Assembly: GCF_000421105.1 (NCBI RefSeq)
Contig: NZ_ATWF01000001.1
Span: 716,930-780,929 of the forward strand
Direction: 5' to 3'
From: Limisalsivibrio acetivorans
GTDB lineage: Bacteria > Chrysiogenota > Deferribacteres > Deferribacterales > Geovibrionaceae
Length of the DNA: 64,000 bases
The notes beneath the pieces are model-generated. The model was not told the origin of the DNA and did no database searches. It worked only from the letters and a program-made list of their open reading frames with translations. The translations under genes and the position numbers were made by a program. The number at the start of each line of letters is the position of its first letter. Positions within the stretch are counted from its first letter, which is position 1. Positions 25,519 through 34,667 of the stretch are shown here, piece by piece.

Positions 25519-25547
25519 ATTTTAGAGTTCCCTGGTCTTATAATCAA
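25519..25547 (-). promoter_or_regulatory. Sigma-70-type promoter of the fcc operon
   Basis: -35 TTGATT (25542-25547), 17-base spacer, -10 TAAAAT (25519-25524) on the minus strand; the start codon is about 26 bases downstream of the -10. Confidence 0.6.
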
Positions 25548-25574
25548 GAAAACTTTATTAATGATTTAAAATGC

Positions 25575-25603
25575 TTGACTACAGCGGGTCTATTTGGTAT
25601 AAG
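25575..25603 (+). promoter_or_regulatory. Sigma-70 promoter of rpsT
   Basis: -35 TTGACT (25575-25580), 17-base spacer, -10 TATAAG (25598-25603). A textbook arrangement 33 bases before the rpsT start. Confidence 0.8.
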
Positions 25604-25635
25604 ATGCGTTCTTGAAAAAAATACAGAGGTGAACA

Positions 25636-25899
25636 GTGGCACATACACTTTCTGCTAAGAAGCGTATCAGGCAGAACGAAAAAAGAAATCTGGCCAACAG
25701 GGCTTACAAGTCCAGAATGAAGACAACCATAAAAAAATTCCTCAGCGCCGTTGAATCAGGCGACAAGGAAACTGCGGCCAAGGCTTATCTTGACGCCGAG
25801 AGAACTATCAGAAAGATAGCTTCCAAGGGTGTCATCCACAAAAACCAGGCGTCCAGAAGGGTTTCAAGACTCGCAACACGCCTCAGCTCCATGGCCTAA
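25636..25899 (+). CDS. rpsT: 30S ribosomal protein S20
   Basis: This 87-residue basic protein begins AHTLSAKKRIRQNEKRNLAN and contains the S20 core SRMKTTIKKFLSAVESGDK and GVIHKNQASRRVSRLATRL. It binds 16S rRNA in the body of the small subunit. The start codon is GTG, preceded by GAGGTG five bases upstream; no ATG fits. It is monocistronic. A CCCCGG/CCGGGG hairpin lies 15-30 bases after the stop but lacks a T-run, so the terminator is weak or Rho-dependent. Confidence 0.97.
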   Translation: MAHTLSAKKRIRQNEKRNLANRAYKSRMKTTIKKFLSAVESGDKETAAKAYLDAERTIRKIASKGVIHKNQASRRVSRLATRLSSMA

Positions 25900-26069
25900 C
25901 TTGAGATTATAACCACCCCGGTCTTCAAGGCCGGGGCTATGTCTTCCCCCTTCTATTCAGTCCAAGCCAATATCTTACATCAAACAATGAGATTCTATCC
26001 TTACTTCGATGCTTAGTACACTCAATGAAGCACTATTGATAGGATTAAACTCCCGCAAATCCGGCTCCC

Positions 26070-26552
26070 CTATTCCGCAGTGGCTTCAACCTTCTCCGGC
26101 TTTAATACCCGCTCAAGCTCCGAAGGCTTCATGGAGACAAGAAATCCCCTCTTGCCGCCGTTGATAAAAATAACAGGGCGATCGAAGATCGTCTTCTCTG
26201 CATAAACCCTCATCTTCTTCTTTGTACCGAAGGGTGATGTACCGCCGACAATATAGCCAGTGTGCTTATTGGCAATATCCGGCTGGCAGGGCTGCATCTT
26301 CTTTACGCCGATATGCCTTGCAAGGTTCTTTGCCGAGATCTCTTTATCGCCATGCATAAGAACGATTGCAGGATTCCCGCCCTCATCCTCCATAATAATC
26401 GTCTTGATAACGTTATGCTCATCTACCCCGAGAACCTCCGCACTCTGGGCTGTGCCCCCCTTTTCCTCATAGTCGTACATGAAGGGTTCATAATCCACTT
26501 TTTCCTTACGAAACACTCTTACTGCCTGGGTTACAGGGAATTTATCCGCCAT
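26070..26552 (-). CDS. ybaK: YbaK/EbsC-type Cys-tRNA(Pro) deacylase
   Basis: This 160-residue protein shows the family pattern: TAQSAEVLGVDEHNVIKTIIM, VLMHGDKEISAKNLARHIG and TGYIVGGTSPFGTKKKMRVYAE. It edits mischarged Cys-tRNA(Pro) in trans with prolyl-tRNA synthetase. The catalytic-pocket lysine (VIKTI) and GxxSPFG loop are both present. GAGGTG precedes the ATG. It stands alone on the minus strand. Confidence 0.93.
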   Translation of the reverse strand: MADKFPVTQAVRVFRKEKVDYEPFMYDYEEKGGTAQSAEVLGVDEHNVIKTIIMEDEGGNPAIVLMHGDKEISAKNLARHIGVKKMQPCQPDIANKHTGYIVGGTSPFGTKKKMRVYAEKTIFDRPVIFINGGKRGFLVSMKPSELERVLKPEKVEATAE

Positions 26553-26651
26553 AGCTCACCTCATAGTCAAGTAGTCATTATCCGAAACCTTCCAGGGGCT
26601 GTCAAGGGTCTTGGGGGTTCAAAAAGGGGGCACTTTGTGCTAATATCTGGC

Positions 26652-26882
26652 ATGGCTGTGAAATACTGCCGCGACTGCGGCGAGAATGTGGATGCTGAAA
26701 AGGTTTCATACTACCCGGGGGTTGCACTGGCCGTGGCGGCGGTGTTCTTTGTACTCGTACCCTTCTTCGGTACGGTGATAGGCATACCCGCCCTATTCCT
26801 GTCGTTTATATGGTTTCTGCGTACTAAGTCGGTATGTGCAAGATGCAAGAGCGATAAGATCGAGAAACGACGGGACCTATAG
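26652..26882 (+). CDS. Small double-zinc-ribbon membrane protein
   Basis: This 76-residue product has an N-terminal CRDCGEN pair, two adjacent hydrophobic stretches (GVALAVAAVFFVLVPFFGTV; IPALFLSFIWFL), then CARCKSDKIEKR. The two CxxC pairs flank the membrane part, so both ribbons would face the cytosol if it forms a hairpin. No good ribosome site is visible; the frame extends far upstream but overlaps ybaK antisense, so I start at the MAVKYC ATG. The family is unknown. Confidence 0.55.
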   Translation: MAVKYCRDCGENVDAEKVSYYPGVALAVAAVFFVLVPFFGTVIGIPALFLSFIWFLRTKSVCARCKSDKIEKRRDL

Positions 26883-26885
26883 TTC

Positions 26886-27860
26886 TTACCACCCCTTACG
26901 GAAGGCATCCAGAAGCCTTTTAGATGCCGCACCGGGCGTTGTTATCCCTTTGGCAACGGCCTCCTGAACCGATTCGAATATACCCTGAACGTTCTTGTTG
27001 GCCATGAACATCCCCTTAAGGTCGTCCATGAGGAGGCTCCACATCCAGTCCACCGCCTGGGACTTTCGCTTCTCATCGAACTCCCCCGATTCCTCCATGA
27101 CACCTTTAAACTCTTGAAGCATTCCCCAGATATCCTCAATACCCCTGTTTTCGAGGGAGCTCACCGGATAGACGGGCACGGTCCAGTTGCGGCTTTTGGG
27201 GCGGAGTATATGAAGTGCATTAAGGTACTGCTGTTTCGAGAGTTCCGCTTTCTGCCAGTCGATATCCGCCTTATTTATCACAATGGCATCGGCAAGCTCC
27301 ATGACACCCTTCTTGATCCCCTGAAGCTCGTCCCCCGCTGTTGCGAGCTGAAGGAGCATGAAAAAATCCACCATGGAGGCGACCGCTATCTCCGATTGGC
27401 CTACCCCGACAGTTTCAACGATAATAACATCATAGCCGGCCGCCTCGCAGAGGAGCATAGTCTCCCTCGTTCTTCTGGCAACACCTCCGAGCGTGTCCCC
27501 TGCGGGGGATGGGCGGATGAATGCGTTTTCATCTCGGGAGAGCTCCTCCATACGGGTTTTATCCCCGAGGATGCTGCCCCCCGTTATCTGACTGGAGGGG
27601 TCAACGGCAAGCACAGCTACCCTGTGACCGATAGAAGTGAGGTATTTGCCGAAGGCTTCGATGAAGGTTGATTTGCCCACACCGGGGACCCCGGTGATGC
27701 CCACACGGATAGAGTTGCCCGTATGGGGTAAAAGAAGGTCGAGCAGAGCCGAAGCATCCTTGGAATGCTCCGGCTTTCTGCTCTCTATAAGTGTAATACC
27801 TTTGCCGAGGGAGCGTCTGCTCCCCTCGATTATCTTATCCGCTAAAACGCCGAGTTCCAT
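26886..27860 (-). CDS. meaB: MeaB/ArgK-type G3E GTPase, methylmalonyl-CoA mutase chaperone
   Basis: This 324-residue P-loop GTPase has Walker A GVPGVGKST, switch region ALAVDPSSQITGGSILGDKTRM, GVGQSE and the NKAD base-recognition motif. MeaB gates cobalamin loading and protects the mutase from inactivation. Its start overlaps the mutase stop by one base (TGATG), confirming coupling. No defects are visible. Confidence 0.93.
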   Translation of the reverse strand: MELGVLADKIIEGSRRSLGKGITLIESRKPEHSKDASALLDLLLPHTGNSIRVGITGVPGVGKSTFIEAFGKYLTSIGHRVAVLAVDPSSQITGGSILGDKTRMEELSRDENAFIRPSPAGDTLGGVARRTRETMLLCEAAGYDVIIVETVGVGQSEIAVASMVDFFMLLQLATAGDELQGIKKGVMELADAIVINKADIDWQKAELSKQQYLNALHILRPKSRNWTVPVYPVSSLENRGIEDIWGMLQEFKGVMEESGEFDEKRKSQAVDWMWSLLMDDLKGMFMANKNVQGIFESVQEAVAKGITTPGAASKRLLDAFRKGW

Positions 27861-30016
27861 CAGCCGGAGATACCCGCCTTCTTATTGCGTATGGCCTCGA
27901 GGGTCATCTTCGCCGATTTGGTTATGGGGGTTCCGGGACCAAAGATACAGGATGCGCCCGCCTTGTAGAGTGCGTCGTAGTCGTTTCTGGGGATAACTCC
28001 GCCTGTAACAACAACGATGTCCTCCGCATCGAGCTTCTTAAGCTCCTGCACAAGCTGGGGCACAAGGGTATTGTGGCCTGCGGCGAGGCTTGATACGCCG
28101 ATAGCATGAACATCGTTTTCAACCGCCATCTTAGCCGTCTCTTCGGGTGTCTGGAAAAGGGGACCGACATCCACATCAAAGCCCGCATCCGCATATGCCG
28201 TTGCAACAACCTTGGCTCCTCTGTCGTGGCCGTCCTGACCCATCTTCGCAACGAGGATACGGGGTCTTCTCCCCTCTTCCTCTACAAACTTTTCTATCTC
28301 TTTGCGTATCTCTGTAAAGTTTTCGTCCTCTTCAAACACTTTGCCGTACACTCCGCTTACAAGCTTTATCTCCGCCTTGTGTCTTCCAAAGACCTTCTCC
28401 ATCGCCTCGCTCATCTCGCCGAGGGATGCACGTTTTCTTGCTGCATCGACACACGCCTCAAGGAGGTTCCCTTCACCCGTTTCAGCAACCTTAGTGAGCG
28501 CATCAAGGGCGGCCTTGCAGTCCGCATCGTTCCGCTCTGCACGGAGCTTCTGGAGCCTCTTCACCTGAGAGTTGAGAACGGCTGTGTTGTCGATGTTGAG
28601 TACCTCGAGGGGCTCGTCCTCCTCTACACGGTACTTGTTGACACCAACGATAACATCCTCGCCGATATCGATCTTCGCCTGCTTTCTGGCGGCTGATTCC
28701 TCAATGAGCATCTTGGGCATTCCGCTTTCGATGGCCTTGGTCATCCCACCCATGCCTTCGATCTCTTTTATCAGCTTACGGGCTTCGGTAATAAGGGAGT
28801 TGGTGAGGCTTTCGACGTAGTAAGAGCCCGCAAGGGGATCCACAACGTTGGTTATGCCCGTCTCCTCCTGAATGATGAGCTGGGTATTTCTCGCAATCCT
28901 TGCCGAATGGTCGGTGGGAAGAGCGATCGCCTCATCGAGTGCGTTGGTATGCAGAGACTGGGTTCCGCCAAGAACTGCCGCCATAGCCTCCACAGCGGTT
29001 CTCACTACGTTGTTGTAGGGATCCGCCTCGGTGAGGGACCAGCCGGAGGTCTGGCAGTGGGTACGAAGGGCGAGGGATTTCTCGTTCTTAGGGTTAAACT
29101 GGGATATAAGCTCCGCCCAAAGGTATCTCGCCGCTCTAAGCTTTGCTACCTCCATGAAGAAGTTCATGCCGATGGCAAAGAAGAAGGAGAGACGGGGGGC
29201 GAACTTATCGATATCAAGACCTTTTTCAATAGCCGCCTTAACGTACTCCACGCCGTCTGCGAGGGTGAAGGCCAGCTCCTGAACGTTGTTTGCACCCGCC
29301 TCCTGAATATGGTATCCAGAGATGCTTATGGAGTTGAAACGGGGCATATATAGGCTTGTGTACTCAATAATATCCGAAACGATGCGCATGGAGGGCTCGG
29401 GGGGATAGATGTAGGTGTTGCGGACCATGAACTCCTTAAGGATATCGTTCTGGATAGTTCCCGCAAGCTTATCCTGTGTTACCCCCTGCTCCTCGGCGGC
29501 GACTATATACAGCGCCATAACGGGGAGTACCGCACCATTCATCGTCATGGAAACAGAGACCTCATCCAACGGAATATCGCTGAAAAGGATCTCCATATCA
29601 AGGATGGAATCGATGGCAACCCCTGCCTTGCCCACATCTCCCACAACCCTCGGATGATCGGAGTCGTATCCTCTATGGGTGGCAAGATCGAAGGCTACGG
29701 AGAGCCCCTGCTGCCCTGCGGCAAGGTTACGTTTATAGAATGCGTTGGATTCCTCCGCCGTGGAGAATCCTGCATACTGCCGAACCGTCCATGGACGTCC
29801 GGCGTACATGCTGGCTCTTGGTCCCCTGGTATAAGGGGGAAAGCCGGGCATAGTATCGAGTTGCTCAAGGTTCTCAAGGTCATCCGCCGTATAAAGGGGC
29901 TTAACCTTGATACCTTCGGGAGTGTTCCACTGCATTGAGGAGACATCGTCCTTCTTAATCTCCTTCGCCGCTTTGGACTCCCATTCACTAAAGGTCGGTT
30001 TCTTGAAGTCAGCCAT
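27860..30016 (-). CDS. Methylmalonyl-CoA mutase, single large chain
   Basis: This 718-residue enzyme has a substrate barrel ([51 protein letters not shown]) and a C-terminal B12 domain with the base-off signature [10 protein letters not shown]. The length fits the catalytic MutB/ScpA-type chain that can act as a homodimer. It converts (R)-methylmalonyl-CoA to succinyl-CoA using adenosylcobalamin. Start chosen at MADFKKP because GAGG precedes it. The carboxylase genes lie upstream, completing propionyl-CoA to succinyl-CoA except for the epimerase, which is not in the window. Confidence 0.95.
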   Translation of the reverse strand: MADFKKPTFSEWESKAAKEIKKDDVSSMQWNTPEGIKVKPLYTADDLENLEQLDTMPGFPPYTRGPRASMYAGRPWTVRQYAGFSTAEESNAFYKRNLAAGQQGLSVAFDLATHRGYDSDHPRVVGDVGKAGVAIDSILDMEILFSDIPLDEVSVSMTMNGAVLPVMALYIVAAEEQGVTQDKLAGTIQNDILKEFMVRNTYIYPPEPSMRIVSDIIEYTSLYMPRFNSISISGYHIQEAGANNVQELAFTLADGVEYVKAAIEKGLDIDKFAPRLSFFFAIGMNFFMEVAKLRAARYLWAELISQFNPKNEKSLALRTHCQTSGWSLTEADPYNNVVRTAVEAMAAVLGGTQSLHTNALDEAIALPTDHSARIARNTQLIIQEETGITNVVDPLAGSYYVESLTNSLITEARKLIKEIEGMGGMTKAIESGMPKMLIEESAARKQAKIDIGEDVIVGVNKYRVEEDEPLEVLNIDNTAVLNSQVKRLQKLRAERNDADCKAALDALTKVAETGEGNLLEACVDAARKRASLGEMSEAMEKVFGRHKAEIKLVSGVYGKVFEEDENFTEIRKEIEKFVEEEGRRPRILVAKMGQDGHDRGAKVVATAYADAGFDVDVGPLFQTPEETAKMAVENDVHAIGVSSLAAGHNTLVPQLVQELKKLDAEDIVVVTGGVIPRNDYDALYKAGASCIFGPGTPITKSAKMTLEAIRNKKAGISG

Positions 30017-30069
30017 AAAAAACCTCACACTCACAATGGGTTAAATTAGGTGTCACCGCAAAAGACACC

Positions 30070-30094
30070 GGGAGGGCGAAAGTCTCGCCCTCCC
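30070..30094 (-). terminator. Hairpin between the BCCP gene and the mutase gene
   Basis: GGGAGGGCGA, loop of five, TCGCCCTCCC. The run after it on the minus strand is GGTGTCTTTTGC, only a short T-tract, so read-through into the mutase is likely; it may lower downstream expression. Confidence 0.6.
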
Positions 30095-30135
30095 AAATGT
30101 ATACCCGTATTTAAGTTTTTACCAGAAAGAATATT

Positions 30136-30654
30136 CTACTCTACGATGGCAAGCTTATCGCCGGCACCGACAGTATCATCGGGCTTAACGAAAAGCTCCT
30201 GCACAACTCCGGCCTTGGGTGATTTGATCTCGTTCTCCATCTTCATGGCAACGAGGATCAGAAGGGGCTCCCCCTCTTCCACTTCCTGGCCTTCCTCAAC
30301 GAGAACCTTCCAGATCATTCCGGGCATCTGTGCTTCGATAACCTGACGACCTTCTAGACCCGCTTCGGCTCTGAGCTTCATGAGGCGCTTCATGTCGTTA
30401 AGCACCTCAACATCGTAGTGATCACCTTCGAGGAGAACGGAGAAGTTGTCTCCATGCTCGGTGATGTCGATATCGTAGGATCTTCCGTCAATAATAATCG
30501 AATAGAGGTTGTCGCCTGTCATGGCAAAATCCACAACATGCTCCTCACCGTCTATATCAACCTTGAAAAGATCCGTCTCGGACTGCTCTATATGGACGAG
30601 GTATTCCTGCTCGCCCCCGTCCACTGTGGCATAGTATTTTCTTTTCGTAATCAT
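30136..30654 (-). CDS. Biotin carboxyl carrier subunit with BT-like N-terminal domain
   Basis: This 172-residue protein ends in a biotinyl domain with the lysine signature VAMKMENEI (biotin on the Lys) and paired beta-hairpins. The preceding region (YYATVDGGEQEYLVHI ... HYDVEVLNDMKRL) resembles the BT/oligomerisation domain that joins biotin carboxylase and BCCP in propionyl-CoA carboxylase alpha chains. Here PccA is therefore split into two genes, this one and the biotin carboxylase 11 bases upstream. Confidence 0.85.
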   Translation of the reverse strand: MITKRKYYATVDGGEQEYLVHIEQSETDLFKVDIDGEEHVVDFAMTGDNLYSIIIDGRSYDIDITEHGDNFSVLLEGDHYDVEVLNDMKRLMKLRAEAGLEGRQVIEAQMPGMIWKVLVEEGQEVEEGEPLLILVAMKMENEIKSPKAGVVQELFVKPDDTVGAGDKLAIVE

Positions 30655-30665
30655 ATCATACCCCC

Positions 30666-32186
30666 TTACGCCAGCTTGTTTCCGAGGCTCGTAAGCCTTC
30701 CGAAACGCTTCCAGTTGCTCTCTCCCACATCCCTTCTGGTAACGGAACGCTGGGCGCTGAGCTTCTCGCTCTGAAGCTGCTTGATAGCCGCCGCAATGAG
30801 GGGAATGGTCACATCCGCTTCCTCTTTGCGCTTCAGATCCTCCATATCGAACTTGGTGTCGATAAAGCTGGTGTCGTAGTGCCCCGCAAGGAAGGTTTCA
30901 TTGTTGAGAACCCTCTGATGAAAGGGGATGGAGGTTTTGATACCGGATACCTTGTACTCCGTAAGGATACGCTTCATGCTGATGATGGAGCTCTCCCTTG
31001 TCTTGCCTATGGCGCAAACCTTTGCGATCATAGGGTCGTAGAAAAGTGGTACCTCGTATCCTGCGAAGGCTCCTGATTCCACACGAACGTTGGGACCTTC
31101 GGGAGTTTCGTATACGGTGATAAGCCCGGGTGAGGGAGCGAAGTTGTTGCTAGGATCCTCGGCATATATACGGCACTCGATGGCGTGTCCGTTTCTGTGA
31201 ACCTCATCCTGCTGATAGGAGAGCTCCTTACCTTCGGCAACCCTAATCATCTCCGCAACTATATCCACCCCTGTGATCATCTCTGTGATGGGGTGCTCAA
31301 CCTGGAGCCTTGTGTTCATCTCAAGGAAGTAGAAGTTCTGATCCGCACCAACGATGAACTCAAGGGTTCCTGCGCTTATGTAGCCGAGGGATTTAACAGC
31401 CTTAACGGCAACCTCATACATCTTCGCCCTTGTGTCGTCGTTAATGAAGGGTGAGGGAGCTTCCTCGATAACCTTCTGGTGACGTCTCTGGATAGAGCAC
31501 TCACGCTCGAAGAGGTGCAGAGCGTTTCCATGCTTGTCACCAAGGACCTGAATCTCAACGTGGTGGGGCTCAACGATGAACTTCTCTATATACATGTCTC
31601 CGTTTCCGAAGGCGTTTTCCGCCTCGGAGGAGGCCATGCGGTATGAGGATTCGAAATCCTCTTCCGTGTTTACAAGGCGCATACCCTTTCCGCCGCCGCC
31701 GTGTACGGCCTTAAGCATGATGGGGTACCCGACTTCTCTGGCTACCTTCTTAGCATCCTCTACATCACGGATGGCGTTCTTTGTACCGGGCACAACGGGA
31801 ACTCCCGCATCAACCATGGCGTTTCTGGCGCCGGTTTTGGAGCCCATAAGAACTATGTGCTCTGCGGAGGGCCCTATGAAGGTTATCCCCGCCTCTTCAA
31901 GTGCACGGACGAAATCAGCGTTCTCTGCATAGAAGCCGTAGCCGGGGTGAACCGCAGCGCCAGTCTTCTTTGCTATATCGATGATCTTATCCTGCTTGAG
32001 GTAACTGGTATCCGTCTCGCTGTCTGTGACACAGTAGGCCTCATCCGCATAGCGTACATGGGGAGCCTTCCGGTCTGCATGGGTGTATATGGCAACGGTG
32101 GAGATACCCATCTTCCGGCATGTTCTGAAAACCCGGATGGCTATCTCACCCCTGTTTGCAACTAAAACTTTTTTAATATCAGGCAT
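30666..32186 (-). CDS. Biotin carboxylase subunit (AccC-like, propionyl-CoA carboxylase)
   Basis: This 506-residue ATP-grasp enzyme has VLVANRGEIAIRVFRT, HPGYGFYAENADF, the glycine-rich loop GGGGKGMR, ERECSIQRRHQKVIEE and FLEMNTRLQVEHP. It carboxylates BCCP-biotin with ATP and bicarbonate. It is longer than typical AccC (about 450) by a C-terminal extension of about 50 residues (LKRKEEADVTIPLIAAAIKQ onward), as in propionyl-CoA or pyruvate carboxylase A-type subunits. GGAGG precedes the ATG; it follows pccB by 19 bases. Confidence 0.9.
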   Translation of the reverse strand: MPDIKKVLVANRGEIAIRVFRTCRKMGISTVAIYTHADRKAPHVRYADEAYCVTDSETDTSYLKQDKIIDIAKKTGAAVHPGYGFYAENADFVRALEEAGITFIGPSAEHIVLMGSKTGARNAMVDAGVPVVPGTKNAIRDVEDAKKVAREVGYPIMLKAVHGGGGKGMRLVNTEEDFESSYRMASSEAENAFGNGDMYIEKFIVEPHHVEIQVLGDKHGNALHLFERECSIQRRHQKVIEEAPSPFINDDTRAKMYEVAVKAVKSLGYISAGTLEFIVGADQNFYFLEMNTRLQVEHPITEMITGVDIVAEMIRVAEGKELSYQQDEVHRNGHAIECRIYAEDPSNNFAPSPGLITVYETPEGPNVRVESGAFAGYEVPLFYDPMIAKVCAIGKTRESSIISMKRILTEYKVSGIKTSIPFHQRVLNNETFLAGHYDTSFIDTKFDMEDLKRKEEADVTIPLIAAAIKQLQSEKLSAQRSVTRRDVGESNWKRFGRLTSLGNKLA

Positions 32187-32205
32187 TATATCTCCTCCTT
32201 ATCAA

Positions 32206-33750
32206 TTAAAGCGGAAGGTTATCGTGCTTCTTGGGCGGGTTGCTCTGTCTCTTGTTTGCCAGAAGCTCAAAAGCCTGAATCAGCTTCGGTCTTGTATCCT
32301 CGGGGAGGATAACCTCATCTATGAAACCGAGTTCGGAAGCCTTATAGGGATTGGCGAAGGTCTCTCTGTACTCGTCCACCTTCTCCTTAAGCATCTCTTC
32401 GGGCTTCTCCGCCTTCATGATCTCTTTTCTGTAGAGGATCTGGGAGGCTCCATCCGGTCCCATAACGGCGATCTCCGCTGTGGGATAAGCATAGTTGATA
32501 TCACCCCTTACATGCTTGGAGCTGAGAACGTCATAGGCTCCACCGTAGGCCTTTCTAGTGATAAGAGTAACCTTGGGCACTGTGGATTCGCAGTAAGCAT
32601 AAAGGAGCTTCGCACCGTGCTTGATGATACCGCCGTACTCCTGGGCAACGCCGGGCATGAAGCCGGGAACGTCAACAAGGGTGAGCAGGGGTATATTGAA
32701 GGCATCGCAGAAGCGAACGAACCTTGCCCCCTTAACGGAGGAATCTATATCAAGAGCTCCCGCCATAACGCTGGGCTGGTTTGCAACGATACCCACTGTT
32801 CTGCCGTTGAGCCTTGAGAAACCGATGAGCATGTTCTTTGCGTAGTGCTCCTGAACCTCAAAGAAGTTTCCATCATCCACAACCTTGGTGATAACATCCC
32901 TCATGTCGTAGGGCTTGTTTGCATCAACGGGAACAACCTGCTCAAGGCTGGAATCGGTCCTATTGGGGTCATCCTTGGTTGCGCCGATTGGGGGCTCCTC
33001 CATGTTGTTTGCGGGGAGGTATCCCATAAGCTCACGGATACGGAGGATACAGTCCTCATCGTTCTCCGCTGCGAAGTGAGCAACACCGCTCTTTGTGTTG
33101 TGGGTCATGGCTCCGCCGAGCTCTTCTTTGGTTACCGTTTCGCTGGTAACGGTTTTAACAACCTCGGGGCCTGTGATGAACATGTAGCTGGTGTCTTTGA
33201 CCATAAAGGTGAAGTCGGTGAGTGCGGGGGAGTAAACGGCTCCACCTGCGCAGGGTCCCATGATTGCGGAAATCTGGGGAACAACACCGGAGGAAAGGGT
33301 ATTGCGGAGGAATATGTCTGCGTATCCGGCGAGGGAGTGCACACCTTCCTGAATCCTCGCACCGCCGGAATCGTTAAGACCGATAACCGGACAGCCGAGC
33401 TCAATAGCCTTGTCCATAATCTTGCAGATCTTTTTAGCGAACATCTCGGAAAGAGAACCGCCGAAGACTGTGAAGTCCTGTGAGAAAACGAAGACTGTGC
33501 GACCGTTGATCTTACCGTATCCGGTTACAACGCCGTCACCGAGAATCTTGCTCTTGTCCATTCCGAAATTGGAACAGCGGTGAACTACGAACTTGTCGAG
33601 TTCTACAAAAGTACCTTTGTCGAGGAGCTTTTCGACTCGCTCCCTTGCAGTGAGCTTGCCTTGCTCATGCTGCTTTTTGATTCTGTCTAGCCCGCCTCCA
33701 AGTTCGGCCTGGCTGTTCAGTTCCTTCAGTTGTGCAATCTTTTCTTCCAT
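32206..33750 (-). CDS. pccB: Propionyl-CoA carboxylase beta (carboxyltransferase) subunit
   Basis: This 514-residue carboxyltransferase contains [65 protein letters not shown] and [28 protein letters not shown], which together typify PccB/MmdA. Membership in one operon with a biotin carboxylase and methylmalonyl-CoA mutase favours propionyl-CoA carboxylase; a decarboxylase role (MmdA) would need membrane subunits that are absent here. GGGGG precedes the ATG. It is the first gene of the operon, with an inverted repeat 80-120 bases upstream. Confidence 0.92.
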   Translation of the reverse strand: MEEKIAQLKELNSQAELGGGLDRIKKQHEQGKLTARERVEKLLDKGTFVELDKFVVHRCSNFGMDKSKILGDGVVTGYGKINGRTVFVFSQDFTVFGGSLSEMFAKKICKIMDKAIELGCPVIGLNDSGGARIQEGVHSLAGYADIFLRNTLSSGVVPQISAIMGPCAGGAVYSPALTDFTFMVKDTSYMFITGPEVVKTVTSETVTKEELGGAMTHNTKSGVAHFAAENDEDCILRIRELMGYLPANNMEEPPIGATKDDPNRTDSSLEQVVPVDANKPYDMRDVITKVVDDGNFFEVQEHYAKNMLIGFSRLNGRTVGIVANQPSVMAGALDIDSSVKGARFVRFCDAFNIPLLTLVDVPGFMPGVAQEYGGIIKHGAKLLYAYCESTVPKVTLITRKAYGGAYDVLSSKHVRGDINYAYPTAEIAVMGPDGASQILYRKEIMKAEKPEEMLKEKVDEYRETFANPYKASELGFIDEVILPEDTRPKLIQAFELLANKRQSNPPKKHDNLPL

Positions 33751-33830
33751 GGTTTGTCCCCCTCTGAAACTTTAGATGGCAAATTATAAAAACATAATTT
33801 ATTCTGCCTGTCAATAAGCAATATAAGTAT

Positions 33831-33868
33831 AGATTATCACGGGCATACCGTATTTTTCAAGATAATCT
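33831..33868. promoter_or_regulatory. Nested inverted repeat upstream of the pcc operon
   Basis: Arms AGATTATC (33831-33838) and GATAATCT (33861-33868) enclose a second, shorter inverted repeat ACGG-N5-CCGT (33839-33851). It lies 80-120 bases upstream of pccB. There is no T-tract after it, so regulator binding is more likely than termination. Confidence 0.4.
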
Positions 33869-33953
33869 ACAGTTATTTATAGCGATATTCATTTCATAAC
33901 GAGATTTTGTCAAAGCCATATTTAACACACAATAAAGGCAATTTAGAACAGGA

Positions 33954-33968
33954 GCGACAACTTGTCGC
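33954..33968. repeat. 15-bp palindrome in the mqnB-pccB gap
   Basis: GCGACAA, one base, TTGTCGC. It has too short a loop for a good hairpin and no T-tract; it may be a protein site. The rest of 33751-34038 holds no gene. Confidence 0.3.
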
Positions 33969-34038
33969 ACTCATATGGAGCGGTTTTCAGGATATTCAAG
34001 GATTTATATATAGTTTCTTATCAGGAGATTAGGTGATT

Positions 34039-34665
34039 TTATAAAGAACTTTGAAAAAATGAGGATAAAGCAGAGAAGGCTTTTTTGATATCCCACTGTT
34101 GAGATTCCCTCTCACCGCAGTAGTTTGAAACAGCTCTCACATGGAAACACTCTACACCGAAACGCTGTGCCGCAAGCCCGACAGATGCGCCTTCCATGCT
34201 CTCCACGGAGGCTCCGGTCTTCTTCCTGTAAGCCGAGGCGAGGTAGTCGAAGGATGAGAGGAAGGATACTGTATTCCCCTCTGTGCGGGGAAGTTTAGGC
34301 CATGGCCTGAACTCAGCGCAGTTCCCCTCCGTTACAGGGAACCCCTCTTCGCCGATGAGCCTTATACCGTCGGGGAGCATCATACCCTCGTCCACGAAGT
34401 AATCCCGCTCAAGACACAGGAGGTCCCCCGGTGAATAGCCACTCCCTTTGTATGACCCACAGATCCCCGCCAGCAACGCTTTCTGAGGCTTAAGCCTGTC
34501 AATGGCTATGGCTGAGGCGAAGGCGGCGTTCGTTTTGGAAACGCCTGTGACAATAACATCATACCCCCTATACTCACCTCTGAGGATGCCGAGCTCCCAT
34601 CCCTTGAGAGTGATATTCGGAATAGAGGCTTTCGCCTCTTTTTTTGTGGGGAAGATGATTAGCAT
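34039..34665 (-). CDS. mqnB: Futalosine hydrolase-like nucleosidase
   Basis: This 208-residue member of the purine nucleoside phosphorylase/MTAN fold has AGICGSY near residue 67, the catalytic region VESMEGASVGLAAQRFGV and the futalosine-hydrolase ending VRAVSNYCGERESQQWDI. It cleaves futalosine to dehypoxanthine futalosine and hypoxanthine in the alternative menaquinone pathway. Last gene of a metF, radical SAM, mqnB run; spacing of 2 bases to the previous stop suggests cotranscription. A general nucleosidase is the alternative. Confidence 0.8.
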   Translation of the reverse strand: MLIIFPTKKEAKASIPNITLKGWELGILRGEYRGYDVIVTGVSKTNAAFASAIAIDRLKPQKALLAGICGSYKGSGYSPGDLLCLERDYFVDEGMMLPDGIRLIGEEGFPVTEGNCAEFRPWPKLPRTEGNTVSFLSSFDYLASAYRKKTGASVESMEGASVGLAAQRFGVECFHVRAVSNYCGERESQQWDIKKAFSALSSFFQSSL

Positions 34666-34667
34666 AC

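Noticed and set aside
25914-25937. CCCCGG/CCGGGG hairpin as a strong rpsT terminator
   Set aside because: There is no T-tract after the stem, so it is not recorded as a terminator, only mentioned under rpsT.
32206-33750. Methylmalonyl-CoA decarboxylase (sodium pump) alpha subunit
   Set aside because: The sequence family cannot separate the two, but no membrane beta/delta subunits are nearby and a biotin carboxylase is, which favours the carboxylase.
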